In this document: positions 35,478 through 47,500 of the stretch, in pieces
Numbering within the stretch: the stretch's first letter is position 1
Layout of the letters: each line of letters starts with the position of its first letter
Assembly: GCA_946122785.1 (NCBI GenBank)
Contig: CAMGYJ010000008.1
Location: 4,551,742-4,615,741 of the forward strand
DNA from: Linum tenue
Taxonomy: Eukaryota > Streptophyta > Magnoliopsida > Malpighiales > Linaceae
Length of the DNA stretch: 64,000 bases
Direction: 5' to 3'
Made by a program: the position numbers and the translations under genes
The notes under the pieces: model-generated
The model's input: the letters and a program-made list of their open reading frames with translations, nothing else
Database searches by the model: none
What the model was told of the DNA's origin: nothing

Positions 35478-38235
35478 TTATGACTGCTTCTTCATGGATG
35501 TAGAATGATCCACCAACCCAGTAACCCGTCTAAACCAACCAATAAACCGATAAATCCATTTAAATCCAATCCATGAATCCACTGATGCGCGAATCCAACC
35601 CACGAACCTAACCCATTTGCCTTGCACAACGGGAACACATGGCTTCCAAACGGTTTCCCTCCCCTCATCCATCAGTGCGATTCCCTTTGCTGCGAAATCA
35701 GCTCTGATTTTATCACTTATTCCAAACTTCTCATTTTTCCTCGCAGTGGTTCTTTCCTCGATCAACCGTACCACATCTTCTGCCTTTAGCCCTGCCCTTA
35801 CCAATGCCCTCTCTCTAAGCTGCTCCAAAACCTGTATACCATGTCAGTTGGTCAACCTCAGCTGGCTAGAAGATCCAAAATTTCTCAATTTCAGTAAAAC
35901 GATTGAAGGAAATCAATCTTCCGGCAAACCAACCTCATCGTAACTGCAAGTAGGCAGCAAGCCAAGAATTCTCAGAACCGACTCAACTTCTCTACCAACT
36001 GCAGCAATGGAGTGAACTAATGGTGACATCTGCTTTTGCTTCTGCCAATTTACAAAATGGAGGAGCAGGTGGTGCGTTAATGGAATGATGAAGAAACCAG
36101 AAAATAAAAAAGAGAGATGGCTGGAACAAGGAATGTTACCTTTAGGGGTTTCAGATTAAGAGCTATGTACTTCAAGGCTTCATTGAACTTCCTCCCAGTT
36201 ACTAACTGTGACGTGTTCAAATCGTCGGACAATTTATCATTGAACTCTTCTTGCAGCTTAGTGATGCATGTTTGAGCCTCACCAGCAAACTGAACAGGCT
36301 TCTTGCCACTCTTAGCTAACCTTTCTTTAAATGGTGACAAAGCAACCTCACAGTCTTGCAATGTCTGTTATCATCAATGACCACAAATTGAACAATAAAA
36401 GGTCATCTACAAGCACTTGCATGCAGAATTGAAGATCCCCCAAGAGATAATAATACCTGATAAATGAACCAAGCAGTCTCAGAAGCTTGCTCGATCTGGG
36501 CAACGGTATAGTTTAGGGGCGTACGGTAATGATTACTTAGCAAGAACATTCTCACAGGCAATGGATGGTACTTCTCAATAACCTGCAAAGAAATTTGATG
36601 TATTTTATCTTATCATTGAAGGAGAGAAAGAGCAGGAATTAGTACAAGAGGGATAAATGTAACCTGACGGATGGTGAAAAAGTTGCCCAAGGATTTGGAC
36701 ATCTTCAATTGGTTATTGGTGACATGGCCATTGTGAACCCAGAAATTGACTTTGCTGTCACTGGAAGCAGCACAACTTTGAGCCAGTTCATTCTCGTGAT
36801 GTGGGAATATCAAATCGCTTCCACCACCATGGATATCGAACTTGAAAGAGAGATAATGTGCACTCATGGCACTGCATTCAATATGCCATCCTGGTCTCCC
36901 AGGGCCCCATGGGCTGTCCCAGCTCGGCTCACCTTCCTTTGCAGCTTTCCAAAGAGCAAAGTCTGCAGGATTGCGCTTTCTCAAGTCAACTGCAATGCGT
37001 TCACCAGCTCTGTTGTCCTCCAACTTCCTCCCAGATAACTGGCCGTAGTTTGGGGACTTATCAACTGCAAAGTTCACATCTCCGTCAACAGCATATGCAG
37101 AGCCATTTTCCATAATCTGCAGAAAAATGTGTCAAGAGTTTCACGAAGTATAACCAAACATATAAAGGAGTGGAAGATAACAGAGAGAAGTTTAAGTAAA
37201 GGTACCTGAGTGATCATGTTCTTGATGTTTTCCATGTGTTCAGTTACCCGTGGCTGATGGGTTGGAGGCAGGCACGCCAGGTGATTCATGTCATCAATGT
37301 ATTCTTCACAGAACCGATTACTTAGGGACAAAGGGTCTTCACCAAGATCGTTTGCACGCTTAATTATCTGAAACAAAATGTCTTCAATAGCAGTAGCAGC
37401 TAAAGCATTATCAACAAATTAAGTGAACAACACTCAAATTCTGACATGAACATTTTGGGTTATTACTTAATGCTCAAAGCAATCAGCTAGCGTCAAAAGA
37501 AATGAATGCGATAAGGGAACAAGAGACAAGACTAAAAGCTAGATATCAAACAACTCGAAAGAACAAGGAGTCAAATATTATAGAACCACCGCCAGTGAAT
37601 AAAATCCCTGCTAAAGCATGAGACTTCAAACATCACATTGGAACTTGTGACTGCGAGTTTGCTTCTCCTGTTAACTTCTGCCCAAAATTTCAACGAACAA
37701 GCAATGATTGAATAGCAACAAGCTATTCTATAGTTCCTAAATCTTAACATCCGGACTACTATCCCCTTCAGCAAAAAAGCATCAGCAAATGACCCCTAAA
37801 TCTTGTTGAAACCATTCATCACTCTTCGTTATCTACAGATCCTAACCAAGTGAAAAGCAATGGGTTCAATGGAAAATCTGACCTTGTCATCAATATCTGT
37901 GAAGTTCCTCACGTAGGTAACTTCATAACCCAAGTGCTGCAGGTACCTACAGTATTTCATAGCAAGCAATAAAATAACAGTTCGCAGACTAAAACTATTC
38001 GTGTTGAAATTACAATATACCTGAATAGAACATCGAAGACAACAGCAGCACGAGCATGGCCGATGTGGCTGAGGTCATAGGCAGTAACACCACAGACATA
38101 CATGCCGACTTTGCCTGGAACAATGGGCTTGAAAACCTCCATAGTTTTACTCATTGCATTGTACAGCCTGAACTGCGTCTTCTTCTTCTTCTCCGCTGGT
38201 TCCTCCATCTTATTCTGCATGCCCAACCTCTCCAC
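35478..38235 (-). CDS. Cysteinyl-tRNA synthetase, cytosolic type
   Basis: Eight exons join on the minus strand: 38021-38235, 37883-37946, 37206-37367, 36664-37116, 36457-36582, 36140-36364, 35934-36041 and 35478-35831, giving 568 aa. Class I signatures are present: HIGH at residues 57-60 within [16 protein letters not shown], and KMSKS at about 285-289. The zinc site is complete (Cys48, the Cys of HIECSAMS, and His and Glu of FPHHENE). The enzyme charges tRNA-Cys with cysteine using ATP. No transit peptide is visible, so it is probably cytosolic. Starts at 38235 or at the Met ten codons on are both possible. After the expected end of the family ([16 protein letters not shown]) the frame runs on for about 45 residues through W-, G- and R-rich sequence resembling a decayed repeat. 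Confidence 0.94.
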
Positions 38236-39234
38236 CGTCTATTTCTCTCGACCTCTGGAAGGAATCAAAGACCTGAAACCAGCATAAAGTAACGAATGAC
38301 ATCAACATTCGAAAACTGCAGAATCACTTAAACCTAAAAACCAAAATTGATGGGGAGATTGAAACCACAACGCTGCAGAGATTAAATCAAAGCAATTTTG
38401 AGTAAAACTTAATAGCAACACTGTAGAGATTCAAAACCATGCTACTTACTGTCTATAATCAATTTTGAGCCCTACCACAGTCGCTTGCTTCACAAGTAAG
38501 AACCCCTCTTTGGAAAATCGGGAACGTTAAACGCTAATTCTGGGATCCTTAGTCATAACTCATAAGTTCAGAATTACTTGGGAACTACAAGGTGAAGAAG
38601 CAGCAAAGCAATAATGTAATGTACCTTAACTCTCCAGAGACCGAAGACAGAAAAGAAGAAGCTGCGCTAAGACTGTGAAAGGAAACAGCGAAACGCCGGT
38701 AATGGCTGACTGGCGTCGCCGGACGGTTGTAGGCGACGAAGGGGATCAACTTCAACACAGCGACGGGGAGACGGGAAGCTAAAAAACAGGGAAAACGGAA
38801 AATCTTTTTTTTCCTTTTCCCGTTTTTATGGAAGGAAAACGGAAATCGGGATACGGGAAAAAGCGGCTAATTAGGAAAAAGAAAACTAATTAATGGATTT
38901 ATTAGGTTTCTGTGTGTCAACTAGTGTATAAGATTACCTCCAAAATCCCGACTTAGGTGTCGTTGCATAATGAATTCTAACGGATCAATATGATACAATT
39001 GTTTCGTTTAAGACAGTCTGGCCAAATTATTTTGCTTGGCAGTTCAAAATGTGGATGAAGCAATTTTGCTTGGTGAATTTTTAATTGATCCATTCTGAGA
39101 CAATTACAATTGTCTGAGGTGGAGGCAAATAATTTGAATTGACTCTTTTAAATGATTCATTTTGTAAGATGAGACAATTGATAAAATAGTCTCATTTTTT
39201 AATTGATTCATCCAAATGATCCCTAAGAGACTTT
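38236..39234. other. Divergent upstream region of cysteinyl-tRNA synthetase, with a possible small MITE
   Basis: Bases 38236-38800 probably contain the leader and a leader intron. Between about 38957 and 39226 the flanks read ttaggtgtcgttgcataatg on the left and ttagggatcatttggatgaa from the right, with the words gacaattg and gattcatt repeated in both orientations. This resembles a Tourist-type MITE but the TSD is not clear. Confidence 0.35.
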
Positions 39235-39242
39235 CCTACCTC

Positions 39243-40350
39243 TAGGAATGGTAACGGGTCGGATTTGGAGCGAATACTCCCAAAGTCGGGCCCCACCTTG
39301 CTCCTTAAGTTCATGATGCGCTCTGCCCCTTACCCAGCAACGGGTCGACACTTCCCAATCAAAACATTGTCTCGCGCGGGTAGGATAAAATCTGCCCTGC
39401 CCCATTTACTAGCTATCTCATTCGTGGTAACTTGGAGCTTGCTGACATGGCCGCGATGGCAATTACCTAGCTAATGGTAGAAGATGAAATGTGGCAATTA
39501 CTTGGCGAGTTCACTAACACGCCCCCTCAAACGAAAACCAACTCACGGGCTTGAAGTTTGCACAGGCCCACCATACCTTGTGCATTAATAAACACTGTTA
39601 ATATTAGGGGTCGTGGAGATTCGAACACATGAACTTTCGGTTCTAGGCTCTGATACCATGTCAAGAACCAGTTGATCCAAATAACTCGAATTGTTGGGAG
39701 AAGGTTCGGCTGGATCTTATACCACTCACTAACATACGCCACAGTTGGTGGCTTCCCCCAAACAGGAACTCTGGCCGAAGTTAGGATTGATTGAGTCTTG
39801 AGGCCGCTTTACTGCTCCCCCTCCTTTCGGTGCATCTCTATATCAATGAAGACAACCACCATCTCCTCATCGGAGCATGCAGAATAGGGAGAGGCACAAA
39901 CTCGTTTTCTGGCAGGCTGGGAGAAAAAGCGTTGCATTGTTGAGGCCAGAGGAGCAAAGAGATAAAATGTTATGATTGGGTTTTGCAAAGGGGCAATTGG
40001 AATTGGGAATTTAGGGAGGAAGATTAGTAGATAGAAGGATGAGAATGGCTTTTACAGATAAGCTTATATCTTGTATCGATGGGGTGATGAGAGTAAATTA
40101 GAGATTTGGGGATGGGGTTTGGGAACTGGCGAAAATGCATGGAAACTCTCTATCTTTTTTTCGCACACTGTAAGTGGATAGGGCGTATCAGGGCAGGGCG
40201 GAGCGGGTTACAATCAATATCCATATCCCACCTGTTCTAAGCACGAATCGGGTCGAGATCCTCCACTTCAAGAACATATCGAATTTTATCCGCTCCGTTA
40301 TAGGTCGGATTGGGGATATCCGACGGAGCGGGTTTGGTTTGCCATCCCTA
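39243..40350. mobile_element. hAT-like element, 1108 bp
   Basis: The ends taggaatggtaacgggtc and (right, reverse-complemented) tagggatggcaaaccaaa are related to the element at 29497. The flanking 8-mers cctacctc (39235-39242) and ccaacctc (40351-40358) match at 7 of 8. Inside lies a segment with ggctctgataccatg (about 39647), which on the minus strand is a Met-tRNA primer-site motif, so the element seems to have picked up retroelement leader DNA. Subterminal words such as cgggtcgg and gagcggg recur. Confidence 0.82.
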
Positions 40351-40589
40351 CCAACCTCATAATTTCCCAATCTAAAATCGATGTATTAGAGTTTATTAGC
40401 TTATTGATAATACTTTCATCAATCACGAGGTTACTCATCACCTAAAAACTATGTCCTCTGGGAAGAAATCTTGGATGACTATAACATTATATTATATATG
40501 AAAAAATGTCTATGATCGCATATAATAAATCATTCTATTTGAAATGATGGGGAAATTGGGTTTCCATCCCCATTTTATTTCCTCGATTA

Positions 40590-42620
40590 AGGAATATGTT
40601 GCACAGTTTCTTACTCTGTCCTGGCCAATGGTGTCCCTTTTGAGTATTTTCGACCGACTAGAGGATTTCGTCAGGGGAACCTCCTTTCCCCTCTTTTTTC
40701 GCTAATTGTACATAAGGATTATCTGGTATGCTAATACATGATGTAAACATGGGCTTCTTAGAACGAATTCATATTCATCCTCTTTGCTCTATGGTCTCAC
40801 ATTTTTTTTTGGCTACTGGTCTTTTCTGTTTGGTCGAGGTTTCAGAGCTAATGTTGTGGTTTCAGTTTCATTCCCCTGGTGGTGAGGATGGGCAGATTTC
40901 AGGAGCTGGTTCCCTGTCGTTTGTTCGAAATTGATTATGCTGCGGTAGTTTGGCGCTATTGCTGCTGCATTCTCCTTGTTTGTCTTCCACCTGTTGTTGT
41001 TGGACAGGGCTGTTATTTTGGTTTGGTGTGTGTGAGGCGATGCCTTGTCCCCTTGCACCTAGTATGATTGTTTTGGTCCTTTTTAGTCTGGTTGGAAGTT
41101 GTATCTTGAGTGTTCTTGGGTCTTATGGGGATGGCAATTTTGTCCATACCTGTGGGTATTTTACTATCCAACCCAATTGGGTTGGGTATGAAATCCAAAT
41201 ATATGGATATGGGTAAAGTTTGATGGATTTGTACCCACACCCATTTACTTTGGGTTTGGTTGGGTTTATAACAAATGGATATGGGTTTGTACCCATGCCC
41301 AAATACAAATTACAGTTTGGTACCTAAACTTAATAGATATGCATATTTAGTACCTAAATTTAATTTTTTTTGCATATAAGTCCTCAAAATATCTATGAAA
41401 AATTACGTTTTGGTACCTAAATTTTTTTGGTCTTACATTTTGGTACCTAAATTTTTCAAGTTTTACAAATAAGTCCAATTTTTGTATGTGTAGTTAAAAG
41501 TTAAAACACTCTCAAGTAAATGAATATCCATATCCAACCCATACCCATTTTGATAATATCCATATCTAACCCAAACCCATACACACATCACCCAAACCCT
41601 ACCCATAATAAATGGGTCTACTTGGGTTTGGGCAAAATTACCCATGGGTGGGTAAATTGAAATCCCTAGTCTTCTCCCTCTGAGAGTGGTCTAGTCCACT
41701 TGATGGGGGTCTTTCTGTTGCATGCTTCTCGTTTCGTTTCTCGCTTCGTTTCTTCTTTTTTTTCATTTCTCTTTTTTTTCTTTTTGCTGTTTTTATAGAT
41801 GAGTAGTTCAGCTCTTGTAAACTACCTTATTTTCGGATATTTGGTTTCTCCCCTTGTTGCCTCTTTTTTTTAATGCATTTTGATCATCGTTATCAAAATA
41901 AAAAAAATCGAAGCTTTTGTGAGATCCAATCCCTCTTGGGACTGACGTAGTTTGTTATTTGGGAGGGATCTTTTGGAAGGCTTATGGTGGCAAGTTAGAG
42001 ATGAGGTGGACATGTGTATTTTCTCTCAAATGGGTACCATCAGAAAAGCTAGGAGCCTCTATGCCACATTTTCCTTCTCATATTGGTTCTCCGAAGGTTT
42101 TTATTATTATTATAGAAGGTTTAGGGAAATGAAATGTGTCTAGGCTCAAGTATTGTTTCGAGTTATGTACAATCTATTGTTTTTATCTGCGCGATGCCCC
42201 TCCCACGCTTTCCTCTTTACTAAGAATGATGTTTATACAATCAAAACGGATACTAGCGTTGGAGTTTTCATTGGCTACATGAAGATCGATTTTGTTGTTG
42301 TTGTTGTTCGAGACTTTGGATGTTTGTCTAGCCTAATTGTGCGTGGCTCGGACGGGCATATCATGTTAGCGTTTGGGATCTTCATCATGGTGTGTCTGAT
42401 ACCTTCCTTGCGAAGTTTCACAATGCTGGAGATGTTTTGTCTATTGTGGCTACTCGAAGATTGTCTAGTGTAATTTTGGAAGGTGATTTTGTTTCAAGTG
42501 GTGATTCGTCAACTTCACCAAGGTGTGGTGGATGATTCACTTATAGGGCCTCTACTTTGGTATTATTGTGAGTTGATTGCCTCTCATTTTGATTGTAACT
42601 GTCAAACTGACAAGAATGGA
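40590..42620 (+). pseudogene. Decayed L1-type LINE (reverse transcriptase and RNase H remnants)
   Basis: At about 40600-40700 a frame reads SYSVLANGVPFEYFRPTRG followed by FRQGNLLSPLF, the LINE reverse-transcriptase palm motif (usual form F-PTRGLRQGDPLSP). At 40730-40860 a second stretch, MVSHFFLATGLFCL, lies where the catalytic FADD box belongs; the two Asp are lost. At about 42220-42620 a third stretch resembles the RVT_3-type RNase H tail (VVVVRDFG, then LEGDF and DSLIGPL). Stops and frameshifts separate the pieces, and a MITE (41126-41668) is inserted between them. The element is dead. Confidence 0.7.
41126..41668. mobile_element. hAT-like MITE inserted in the LINE, 543 bp
   Basis: The ends tggggatggcaattt and (right, reverse-complemented) tagggatttcaattt are related to the tagggatggcaa family. 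The subterminal words are ggatatggg/cccatatcc and acccatttg, in both orientations. The interior (41310-41480) has repeated ttggtacctaaattt phrases. The TSD is eroded. Confidence 0.65.
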
Positions 42621-44089
42621 ATGAGAACTTCAAACCAATGAACAAACAAGTGTCAAATCAAAGAGATTTCTCTTTGGCCATTGAATATAGATGGCTTCTC
42701 TGTTTTCTGAGTAGCCCTGCTCTGGCTTGTCTCTCTCTCTCTGTTTCTATTGTCCATGGTGTGGTTTGGGGGGTTTTAAATTAGCTGCGAGGGATTGAGG
42801 AGGAGCGGAGAGTGGCAGCGGGTAGGCGAAGGAGAAGGGAGTGGGGGCCAAGCTGTAAAGCTGGCGGGATTTGTCGGCCGGCCGGCCATTTTTGGATCCT
42901 TTTTTTGCGATGTAAGAAGGTGGGAATAATACGAAAGCAAGAACTAGCCGTTGAAGCCATCGGAATGAAGAAAGGGCCTCTTTCTTGAAGTGAGTTAAGG
43001 GGGAGTTACATAGTGGTCATTGAACTTTATAATAGCTAACAAATCGGTCATTATCTTCAATATTTTAACTAATATACTACCGAAAAATGTAAAGTTGATA
43101 GTAAGATTGGTTAGGTAATTAGTATAAATGGTTGCAAATATTTTTACTTAGTACAAAACGGTCAGAAATCTTTAATTTGTAAAAATACGGTAACAAAAGT
43201 TTGTACTTAGAACAAAATGGTTACAAAATAAATGGCTAAATTGCAAGTTTGGTCACTTGAATTACTAGTAAAATTCACGTTAGCCACTAGAATTACTTTA
43301 TTCCATTCGTAGTCACTTAAATTAGGTTAACAGTTCAAGTTTGGTCATTGGCCGTTAGTCTCCGTTAACTTTTGGTGATGTGGCGGTCAACTCTTATAGT
43401 TGACCGTTAAATGAGTGACATGGCTATTAAAAAAGTAATAAAATATTTTATTTATTTATTTCGAGCTAATTATTATTTATCGTGAAAACCATCGCCCTCT
43501 CTTCACACCCAATCCCGTCCATAAGTCGATCGAGATCCTCGATCACGATCATCGACCGAGGCGTCGTCTGCGAGCAGATTTAATATTAAGCCTAATGTTT
43601 ATTACGTAACAATTATGTAATACGTGCTAGTCTTACGTACCAGTTAAACTAGAAGCGTTATGAAAGACATCTGTAACGACTTAACATTTTACGTAATGCT
43701 AGATTAATATTCATTTCGTAGGAATGGTAGGAGGTCAACAAGAGGATGATAATAAGGGGGGGTTTGTTCACATACAATAATGTAAAGCATTACTGTTAAT
43801 TCTGTCTTTTTATGACAATAACATGTTTCATAATTAAATATCTTGTGAATAGTGATGCACGAATATCGGGCAGCCATGAACCTTGAGGTCTCAAGTTCGA
43901 ATTGACAAAAAGTAATTTATATTGCACTTATAGAAGCCCTTATTAAAAACATTTTTTTTTCTTATGCATGTTGATTTAGTATAATGTCACTTTTATTTTT
44001 ATTTAAGCATATACATTGTCGCCGATCTAGAGGAGGGCCGGATGTTTAGGGTTATAAGTAGTGTTTTTTTAATGTCCATCATCATCACA
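42621..44089. other. Intergenic with one-sided transposon debris
   Basis: Bases 43230-43430 carry phrases such as aagtttggtcacttgaatta and a gttgaccgttaaatg box like the arms of the foldback elements, but no second arm was found. The remainder has no gene. On the minus strand, 44060-44089 would originally have been the 3' end and downstream DNA of the PR-4-like gene. Confidence 0.4.
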
Positions 44090-44094
44090 TTCCA

Positions 44095-44559
44095 TGAGAA
44101 AACTAGAAACCCTAGGTAGATTTAGGGTTTCAGGATGAGGTAGAAGAGAAAGGACAATGACAAAGAGCGGCCGTGTTTGTGGAATTGCCGAATTGGCTTC
44201 CATTTTCGATCTTGTATTCATATATATACAGAAGTGAAAAGGGTAAAACAGCAGGGGAAAAGCTCTGTACAAAAGCTAACTATTTATTGTGCTTCTAACG
44301 GTAACAAACTAATTATTGAAAAGAACCAATGGAGCAACGCCAGGTGTAAAGCTCTTCTCTTAATCGTTGCCAACACTTCGTCAAGGATCAGAACGGCGTC
44401 GCATTCACTAATGTTAAGACACTAGACAAACACGACGCCGTAGCAGCGGACTTCGTCTTCAACCTCTGGTTTGGGTGAAAGGAAGCCCAAACCAGAGCTG
44501 TTATTCTCTGTACATCCTGAAGCTCCACCATTGCTGCTGTCAAGTCACCTTCCTTCACA
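44095..44559 (-). repeat. Copia 3' LTR
   Basis: The 465-base left copy is the 3' LTR because the element is on the minus strand. The 5'-TG...CA-3' ends are intact. Confidence 0.97.
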
Positions 44560-44572
44560 GGCCCCCTCAAGC
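44560..44572 (-). other. Copia polypurine tract
   Basis: On the minus strand the sequence reads gcttgagggggcc, directly before the 3' LTR. The polyprotein stop codon TGA lies inside it. Confidence 0.88.
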
Positions 44573-47500
44573 TGCGGAGTACATATCATGAACTCCCAGC
44601 TTGCAAAGTAGAGACACAAAACGATCAGTTGACAAACCTTTAGTGAAAAAATCCGCCAGCTGATCTTCTGTTCGAATGTGGTGCAGAGTAAGGAGGCCTG
44701 ATTTCAATCTTTCACAAGTCACATGACAGTCAACCTCAATGTGTTTCGTGCGCTCGTGAAAGATTGGGTTCTCTGCAATATGAATGGCAGAGGAATTGTC
44801 ACAGAAAACCTTGATTGGATCAGGGTGTTCTTGACCAAAAAAGAGCAGAAGAGACTTCAGCCACTGAACTTCGCAAGACAGTTGAGCTAAGGCTCTGTAT
44901 TCTGCTTCAGAGGAGGAACGCGAGACAGTTGTTTGTTTTTTACTTTTCCAAGTCACCAGGGAGTCCCCAAGAAAGGTACAGTACCCTGTGACTGATCTTC
45001 GAGTATCAGGGCATGTTGCCCAGTCTGAATCGCAATATCCTCGAATGAGAGTAGAGGAAGATGAAGAAAACCAAAGACCTTGAGCAGGGCACCCTTTTAA
45101 GTATCGCAAAACTCGATGAAGGGCAGAAAGATGTGCTGTAGTGGGGGCCCCCTGAAATTGGCAGAGCTGCTGTACTGGGAAGCAGATGTCTGGTCTGGTT
45201 GTGGTGAGATACTGGAGTTGGCCAAGCAAATGGCGATATTCAGTTCCATCCGCTAATGGAACACCATCAGTAGCTGAAAGAGATGTCTTCATACTCAGGG
45301 GAGTTTTGGCTGGTTTAGACTCAAGGAATCCAGATTCTAAAAGAAGCTCAAGACAAAATTTTCGTTGACAGAGTGAAATGCCAGCAGCTGATCTGGAAAT
45401 TTCAATCCCAAGAAAGTACTTCAAATTGCCTAGGTCCTTGACCTTAAAGGCATGTTGTAATTGTTGTTTAGTCTGCTGGATGAGATCAAGATCATCTCCA
45501 GCTATAATGATGTCATCTACATAAATGACAGCTATGACTGTTGACCCCTTTGAGTGAAGCTTGAAGACTGAGTAATCATCAAATGACTGTTCAAAACCCA
45601 TGCTTTGCAAGCAGGCACTAAGTTTAATGTACCATTGCCTACTAGCCTGCTTTAATCCATAAAGAGATTTTTGTAGCTTCAGAACCTTTCCCTTCATTCC
45701 AGGCTGATCCTTCATACCCTCAGGAAGCTCCATATATACATCTTCCTCGAGGTCTCCATGTAAGAAGGCATTACTTACATCTAGCTGGTGCAAGTGCCAG
45801 CCCTTTATAGCTGCAACAGCTAGAAGCAATTTTACTGAATTCATTTTGGCCACAGGAGAGTAGGTATCCACAAAGTCAATACCAGGTATCTGAGTGTACC
45901 CTTTAGCAACCAAACGAGCTTTGAACCTCTCCACTGTGCCATCTGCAAGATACTTGGTCTTAAACAACCATTTGCAACCAACAGCTGTATGTCCAGAAGG
46001 TAATTCAACTACAATCCAAGTCTGATTGTCAATCAGTGCTCTTAATTCTTCAATTATTGCTCTTTCCCAACGTGGATCTTTGATGGCTTGGCTGTATGAC
46101 TGTGGTTCAGGCACCACAGAGATAGAAAGGGAGAAGTGTTTGTGAGAAGGGGAAAGATGTCCATAACTGATGCTTTGGCTTAGAGGGTATAAGAGTGTGG
46201 AATCATGTTTGGAAGTGGTGTGATTGAGTAGACTAACATGGTAGTCAGACAAGTGACTAGGCCTCTTGGTTTCCCTAGTAGCTTTTCTGAGTGCTATAGG
46301 GACATCAAGAGGAGTAGAGTGTTGAGGAGTAGGTGAGATAGGAGGTGGTGAAGTAGGAAGTGGTGAAGGTGTGTGATCAGAATCATCTGATTCTGAAGAT
46401 GTAGAAGGGTCATAGTCAGGATCAACAGTTTCATGTATGTTGTGATCTGTGGGAAGTATAGGAGTTGAAGTTTCTTCTTCATAGAAGTCAGTAGGCATAG
46501 GGATAGAAGAAGAAGGTTGGGATGGAGTTTGAGGTGTTTGTTGTTGGGAAATTTTGAAGGGGAAGCAGCTTTCATTGAACACTACATCTCTGCTGTCAAA
46601 TACTTGTAGAGTTTCCAGATCATACAGCCTATATCCTTTGATATTGTATGGATATCCCAAGAAGACAGCTCTTCTAGCTCTGGGATCCAGTTTCCCTTTA
46701 TGTTCATTGAGATCAGTGGCATATGCCATACACCCAAATACCTTCAGGTTACTGTAATCTGGGGGTATTCCATACAGACATTCAAAGGGAGATTTGTTGG
46801 ACAAAACTGGTGTAGGGATCCTGTTTATAAGATATGCAGCATGCAACACAAAGTGGCTCCAAAAACTGACAGGCATCCCTGATTGAATTTTGAGGGATCT
46901 AGCAACATTCAGCAAGTGCTGATGTTTCCTCTCAACCCTGCCGTTTTGTTGTGCTGTTCTAACACAGCTCAGCTGGTGGATAATGCCATGCTGTTGGTAA
47001 AAGTCTGGCATATTAAATTCTTGACCCTGATCTGATCTAACAACTTTCACAGTCTTATCAAACTGAGTCTGCACCATTGCACAAAATGATTGCAAGTAAC
47101 CTCTTGCCTCAGATTTACTACTCATCAAGAACAGCCAGGTGGACCTACTATGATCATCAACCACAGTCAAAAAGTACTTAAAACCATCGTGGGAAACCAC
47201 ATTAACTGGCCCCCATATGTCTACATGAATCATATCAAATGGTTCTTTACAGACTTGATTACTTCTAGGGAAAGGAAGTCTCTTCTGTTTGGATAAATGG
47301 CATATCTCACAATGAGAAGAAGAAGGTAAGGTAACTGAACTATCTTGTTTCTGTATAGTTTGAAGTCTAGGAAGAGATAAATGCCCTAGTCTTAAATGCC
47401 ATAAATCAGATTCATGATTGGTGTGCACTCCACAGGCTTGGTGTTTGGTTCCTTGATTCCCTCCAGCTTCACTCCCCAGCAGGTATAGTCCTCTATCTAC

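Noticed and set aside
42153..42473. 106-codon frame as a gene
   Set aside because: Its content fits a broken LINE RNase H region in mixed frames, and the neighbouring LINE pieces are in line with it.
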